9,759 nucleotides of DNA, taken from assembly GCA_010024215.1 (NCBI GenBank), contig RGHK01000025.1:1-9759 (forward strand), written 5' to 3'. Within the stretch, counting starts at the first letter, position 1. Each line of letters opens with the position of its first letter. Source of the stretch: Pseudomonadota bacterium. GTDB taxonomy: Bacteria > Pseudomonadota > Gammaproteobacteria > Magnimaribacterales > D2472. The notes below the pieces were generated by a model. The model saw only the letters and a list, made by a program, of their open reading frames with translations. It was not told the DNA's origin and made no database searches. Positions 6,210 through 9,759 of the stretch are shown piece by piece. Position numbers and translations under genes: made by a program.

Positions 6210-8804
6210 CTAGTTTCTATATTCAAAACTAATACCAATAATTCTTCCCCTTGGATCATGAACACGAGTATCAAAGCTAAAGTCAGGCGCATCATAAAGT
6301 CTTGGCGCTGATTCATCAAAGATATTAATAATAGATAGCTTCAAATCTATTTCACCATTATGAATAGGGATTTGTCTTTTCACAGACAGATCATGAACAA
6401 TAAATGAATCTACAGAATTATCATACCCATACTTCATACCAAGACTGTTTATGGGCCTTTGATTGTCATAACCATCAATATAGCGTGTATTGAAATTTAT
6501 ATCGTAATCAGAATATTCCCAATTTATGAATGCATTTATTCTATTTTTTGGAAGCGAGTGAGTATTCGTATCATAATTAAATTTCCCTACTCTATTAATC
6601 ATTTTACTAAAACCTTCATTGCCAAGAGCAGGGGTAAGAAAGTCTATTAAAGTAGTAGCGTTAATTGAGAGTGAAATTTCTCCATATTCAATTGATGAAA
6701 ACAGAGCTGCATCGTACTTGAAATCAACTCCAGTAACCTCAGTACTTTCTTCATTAAAGTATGTTGTTGTTACTCCAATTAAATCACCATTAGAATTTCT
6801 AGTAATACTTGGTCCATATGGATCAGTATTTAATAAAACTTGAGCACTTTGAACTTCTATCCTGTTCTTATAGTCAATATTCCAATAATCAATGCTTATT
6901 TTCTGATTTTTATTCCTTAAAATAACCCCAATATTGAAATTGTTTGAAGTTGCTGGTTTAAGATTTGGATTGCCAATTTGCGCTTGCCTAACAAATGGGG
7001 AAGCACCATTGAAATCTCTGACACTGCCTAAATTGATATCACTTGAAAACATTTGTGCCATTGACGGCATTGAAAAAGAGGAACTTTTAGATGCTCTAAT
7101 AATAATTTTATCAGTAGCAATATACTTAAAGGATATTTTAGGATCAAATGATGAATCGTTCTCATACTCTTCAAATCTACCGGCAATTCTTATATCTAGA
7201 TTTTCGTGAGGTTTTGGTTGTATCTCAAAGAAACCTGCATATTTATTTCTAGTTTTTGAAACATTAATTCCACCGCCCAAAAAAAATAAATCTGCTGTTT
7301 TAATTATCTTTCCGTTAGAATCAAATTCAGCTCTACTTATATCATCATAAGAAATATCAAGAGCTTCTTCGTTTATTTGGAGACCATAAGCTATTTCATA
7401 ACCATCTTGATTAGTTCTAAATATAAGATCAAAAGTCTTCAAAGATGCTTCTTTTGTTGATATTTCAGCACCTCTAACATAATCAATTAATTCTTGAGAA
7501 TTGCTTGATGAGTCAAATATATTCCAATAATAGATATTTCCATCAGATTGACCTAAGGATGTACCATTTAATGATTCTAAAAATCTTGAATCAACAATAT
7601 CTGGCCTGTAATGATCATTTGAGTGATTACTCAAAGTCAGTGATGCTTCTAATTCAGTATCTTCATTAATATTTTTTTTAATCGTTTGGCTAAGATTAAA
7701 TTGTTTTATACTTTTTGGAGAATATGGTGATTTAAATTCAGACCCAAGAGGTCTTCCGTACCAAGTTACTGGAACATTAAAAGGGTTACCGCCTTCATTG
7801 GGTTGTATTTGTCTAGACAAAAATGGTAAAGCAGGATAAGAGGGTGATTGAGGATTATCATTCACTTCAACACTTGATGTTAATAGAGTAGCTGAGTAAT
7901 CTAAATTATCTGATTTAAATGAAATGTGACCATAGCCTTTTAAATGGTCCTCATTATTAACTATATTGAACCTAGTTCCATATAAAAATCTACAAAAAGA
8001 TCCATCAAGCACACCACCGTTTGTCTCACATTGAGGGTCAGGAACAAATTGATTTGCAGAATATTCACCCGCATACATTCCTTCATTAACTATATCTTGT
8101 GAAGAAATCTTAAAAGTTTTACCTAGTCCACTCAAACCAAGTTCTGCTATTCCAGGGATTTCAGAAGCTGAAAGGGCAGACCTGTCTAATATATTTAAGC
8201 CAAATACATAATTACCTTTGTCAAAGCTTGATCCAAATAACAAACCAATAGTTTTATCATCTTGATCATAGTTCGTAGTTCCAAAATTACTTACATTAAC
8301 TTTAAATCCATCATAATTTTTCTCTGTGAAAACATTTACAACTCCAGCAACAGCATCAGAGCCATATAAGGATGTGGCACCTTCTTTTAAAATCTCAATT
8401 TTTTTAATAGCTATTTCTGGGATTATATTTGCATCTATATATCCCTCACCCTGATTAGAAGGTGTGCCCGCAAAAGTATGTCTCTTTGAGTTTACAAGAA
8501 GTAAAGTTGATGCATGGTCTAATCCTCTTAAGGTGAACGAAGCCATGCCTTGATCTACTCCTTCGAGAGTATTTGCCTGAAAATGTGAACCTGATGAAGA
8601 GGTAATAAATTTACTAATTTCTGCAATGTTAGAGATATTAAAATTGCTAAAATCTTTTTTTGTTAATACATCAACTGGTGATACGTTTTCTTCAGGATTA
8701 TTTATTAATGACCCTGTCGTAACTATTTCTTCTATATCATCAGAATTAGCAACAATAAAGGGACTTATTATCAATAAGAATATGATTTGTTTGTATTTAG
8801 TCAT
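6210..8804 (-). CDS. TonB-dependent outer-membrane receptor, substrate unknown
   Basis: A complete 864-residue TonB-dependent receptor, a gated 22-stranded beta-barrel that imports substrates across the outer membrane using TonB-ExbB-ExbD energy. The ATG at 8804 is preferred over an in-frame TTG at 8816 because it gives a clean signal peptide: MTKYK, then a hydrophobic core (IIFLLIISPFIVA), with cleavage near residue 19-21. Right after it comes a TonB-box-like IEEIVTTGS (24-32). The plug (about 37-160) shows SFTLRGLDHASTLLLVNSKR and EGATSLYGSDAVAGVVNV. The rest is barrel, including an extracellular-type loop with two cysteines (C259, C271) and late-barrel motifs such as GNPNLKPATSNNFNIG. It ends GRIIGISFEYRN, with Asn rather than the usual terminal Phe. 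The general type, with the DPQC...C loop, resembles large proteobacterial receptors for which the ligand is often unknown; I cannot assign one. The stop is 12 bases before the rnr ATG. Confidence 0.93.
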   Translation of the reverse strand: MTKYKQIIFLLIISPFIVANSDDIEEIVTTGSLINNPEENVSPVDVLTKKDFSNFNISNIAEISKFITSSSGSHFQANTLEGVDQGMASFTLRGLDHASTLLLVNSKRHTFAGTPSNQGEGYIDANIIPEIAIKKIEILKEGATSLYGSDAVAGVVNVFTEKNYDGFKVNVSNFGTTNYDQDDKTIGLLFGSSFDKGNYVFGLNILDRSALSASEIPGIAELGLSGLGKTFKISSQDIVNEGMYAGEYSANQFVPDPQCETNGGVLDGSFCRFLYGTRFNIVNNEDHLKGYGHISFKSDNLDYSATLLTSSVEVNDNPQSPSYPALPFLSRQIQPNEGGNPFNVPVTWYGRPLGSEFKSPYSPKSIKQFNLSQTIKKNINEDTELEASLTLSNHSNDHYRPDIVDSRFLESLNGTSLGQSDGNIYYWNIFDSSSNSQELIDYVRGAEISTKEASLKTFDLIFRTNQDGYEIAYGLQINEEALDISYDDISRAEFDSNGKIIKTADLFFLGGGINVSKTRNKYAGFFEIQPKPHENLDIRIAGRFEEYENDSSFDPKISFKYIATDKIIIRASKSSSFSMPSMAQMFSSDINLGSVRDFNGASPFVRQAQIGNPNLKPATSNNFNIGVILRNKNQKISIDYWNIDYKNRIEVQSAQVLLNTDPYGPSITRNSNGDLIGVTTTYFNEESTEVTGVDFKYDAALFSSIEYGEISLSINATTLIDFLTPALGNEGFSKMINRVGKFNYDTNTHSLPKNRINAFINWEYSDYDINFNTRYIDGYDNQRPINSLGMKYGYDNSVDSFIVHDLSVKRQIPIHNGEIDLKLSIINIFDESAPRLYDAPDFSFDTRVHDPRGRIIGISFEYRN

Positions 8805-8824
8805 GACTTGTTGCAAAAGAGCGC

Positions 8825-8830
8825 ATTCTA
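8825..8830 (-). promoter_or_regulatory. Possible -10 element for the TonB-dependent receptor gene
   Basis: The minus strand reads TTGTAGAATG here: TAGAAT matches the sigma-70 -10 consensus TATAAT at five of six bases. It lies about 20 bases upstream of the receptor ATG, which would give a very short leader. No good -35 box is seen 16-18 bases further upstream, so the call is weak. It sits in the 87-base gap after merC, the longest gap in the window and the most likely place for a promoter serving the receptor-rnr-rlmB-lpxC-secA run. Confidence 0.3.
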
Positions 8831-8891
8831 CAATAAATTGAAGTAGAAAGTAATTAATCTAAGTTTTCCAGGCTAATAAAATGTTATGTTT

Positions 8892-9287
8892 TTATGGCTT
8901 ATGGCAATCACAATTTATTTTTTTACAAATTTTATAATTTTTGTAATGACAGAAAATTATTAGCATTGAGCCAATTGTAGTTAAGATAAGTTCTGCAGTT
9001 TCATTAATATTTTCTCCAATAAGGAGGGCTGCTACAAGAATAGTTAATCCAGATATACCAATAAATATGATTGAGTTATTTAAATGATTTTTATATCCCA
9101 AGGTTATTGCAAAGATACTAATTGGAATAGTTAAAAGTAGAATAATTTTATGGACTAGTTCACTTTCAATTGTTATTGCTAAAGAGCTATATGAAAGTAC
9201 TATTAAAGCAGGAGCAAATAAACAATGCATAAGACAAAGCATAGAAAATGACATTGCAAATTTGTCAGATAGTATTTGTGATTTCAT
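8892..9287 (-). CDS. MerC-domain inner-membrane protein, probable metal transport role
   Basis: A 131-residue membrane protein of the MerC family. Four hydrophobic segments are visible at about 12-36, 46-66, 72-91 and 98-115. The first carries the family signature SFSMLCLMHCLFAP, with C18, H21 and C22, the likely metal-binding pair inside the membrane. H46 (VHKIIL) and the GYKNH motif (64-68) are also typical. The C-terminus is short and rich in potential ligands: C113, H114, C121, C126, C128 and H129 (KINCDCHKP). Classical MerC of mercury-resistance transposons takes up Hg(II), but chromosomal MerC-domain proteins without other mer genes are common and poorly characterised. No merA, merT, merP or merR is present. 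Its position directly after a ZnuD-like receptor suggests handling of zinc or another soft metal; that is inference. The ATG at 9287 follows a weak AAGAA. It is probably cotranscribed with the upstream receptor unless the hairpin between them terminates. Confidence 0.82.
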   Translation of the reverse strand: MKSQILSDKFAMSFSMLCLMHCLFAPALIVLSYSSLAITIESELVHKIILLLTIPISIFAITLGYKNHLNNSIIFIGISGLTILVAALLIGENINETAELILTTIGSMLIIFCHYKNYKICKKINCDCHKP

Positions 9288-9299
9288 ATTGAATTCTTA

Positions 9300-9341
9300 A
9301 TATTTCCCCAAGCTTAAAATTAATGTAGCTTGGGGAAATAT
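9300..9341 (-). other. Perfect 15-bp inverted repeat (RNA hairpin) between receptor and merC-like gene
   Basis: The arms 9300-9314 and 9327-9341 are exact reverse complements (core TTTCCCCAAGCT / AGCTTGGGGAAA), with a 12-base A/T-rich loop. The repeat lies 12 bases after the ZnuD-like receptor stop and 12 bases before the merC-like ATG. No T-run follows either arm on either strand, so it is not a textbook intrinsic terminator. Alternatives are a U-tail-less terminator, a transcript-stabilising or processing element that sets the receptor/merC ratio, or a protein-binding dyad. The inverted repeat is certain; its role is not. Confidence 0.75.
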
Positions 9342-9353
9342 AAACATACCTAT

Positions 9354-9759
9354 TTAAAAAGCTAAATTAAATTTAATTCCATAGTTTTTTCCAGGAAGCG
9401 GTACCTCATTTTTTACAAAAGAAGAATGATTTCTTGCAGCTTCATCTAAAAGATTTCTCCCAAATAACGTAACTTTTAGTTTACTCTTTTCATTTTTAAT
9501 TGGGGACCAATATTGTAAATCAAATGTTTTAGTAAGCCTCAAATCAAGCATTTGATATCCAGCAGTAGTTGTTTCGCCTTCACCAATATCATTTTGTTTT
9601 TCGACATCTTTTAAATTTAACTTAAAGACCAAGTCATTCTGAGTATATGAAAGAGAGTACACATTTCTTGCAGGATTTATTCTTGGTACATTATGACCAT
9701 CTGTAAATTGAGCATTTACAACATCTCTACCAAAAGATAATGTCATTTCACCAGCACCT
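9354..9759 (-). CDS. ZnuD-like TonB-dependent receptor, C-terminal part (5' end outside window)
   Basis: The final 134 codons of a TonB-dependent outer-membrane receptor; the frame stays open to the window edge, so the ATG at 9746 is internal. The visible part is the end of the beta-barrel: GEMTLSFGRDVVNAQF, then NVPRINPARNVYSL, KQNDIGEGETTTAGYQMLDL, LFGRNLLDEAARNHSSFVKN and a terminal strand PGKNYGIKFNLAF ending in the canonical Phe. The order PRxxxAR, then Q-N...ET.T.GY.ML.L, then NLL...A..HSSF, then G+.F follows the C-terminus of the Neisseria zinc receptor ZnuD as I remember it, so a zinc or related metal ligand is plausible. Only the last few strands are visible; the plug and any extracellular histidine-rich loops lie outside. 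The merC-like gene follows after a 66-base gap containing a strong hairpin, suggesting a functional pair. Confidence 0.85.
   Translation of the reverse strand, partial: GAGEMTLSFGRDVVNAQFTDGHNVPRINPARNVYSLSYTQNDLVFKLNLKDVEKQNDIGEGETTTAGYQMLDLRLTKTFDLQYWSPIKNEKSKLKVTLFGRNLLDEAARNHSSFVKNEVPLPGKNYGIKFNLAF

Noticed and set aside
6459..7209. Several open frames of 60-90 codons on the + strand opposite the complete receptor gene
   Set aside because: They lie antisense to a clearly coding receptor, show no family motifs and look like shadow frames.
8892..9287. Mercury resistance (mer) operon
   Set aside because: Only a MerC-domain protein is present; no merA, merT, merP or MerR-type gene or operator is visible nearby.

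Overview
This AT-rich, densely packed bacterial window reads as a chromosomal segment of a streamlined gammaproteobacterium. The base composition, very short intergenic gaps and two TonB-dependent receptors would fit a marine SAR86-like lineage, but that placement is inference. No rRNA, tRNA, CRISPR array, insertion sequence or transposase is visible. The longest stretch without a gene is the 87 bases between positions 8805 and 8891.

Layout. On the + strand at the left edge lie the 3' end of coaE (dephospho-CoA kinase) and an overlapping yacG (zinc-ribbon gyrase inhibitor), too short to stand out by length. Everything else is on the - strand, read from right to left: the C-terminal end of a ZnuD-like TonB-dependent receptor (9759-9354), a MerC-type four-helix membrane protein (9287-8892), a complete TonB-dependent receptor (8804-6210), rnr (RNase R), rlmB (23S rRNA 2'-O-methyltransferase), lpxC (lipid A biosynthesis) and secA (protein export ATPase). 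secA ends 18 bases from the end of yacG, so the two groups converge.

How the genes fit together. lpxC-secA converging on coaE-yacG is the arrangement known from Escherichia coli, but with secM, mutT and zapD missing. rnr-rlmB is also a classical pair. Here that pair sits directly upstream of lpxC, and an outer-membrane receptor gene sits directly upstream of rnr with almost no spacing. The five genes from receptor to secA could therefore be one transcript. The right edge looks like a metal-handling locus: a ZnuD-like receptor next to a MerC-like protein, separated by a perfect 15-bp hairpin.

Most notable points. Three core genes have non-standard architecture. RNase R lacks its whole N-terminal helix-turn-helix/cold-shock region and its basic tail. 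RlmB has lost about 50 residues from the middle of its SPOUT methyltransferase domain while keeping its reading frame and all flanking motifs. SecA lacks the usual cysteine-rich zinc tail, which is replaced by a different conserved-looking tail. I see no clear new multi-gene system; the novelty is in these domain losses and in the metal-linked receptor/MerC locus.
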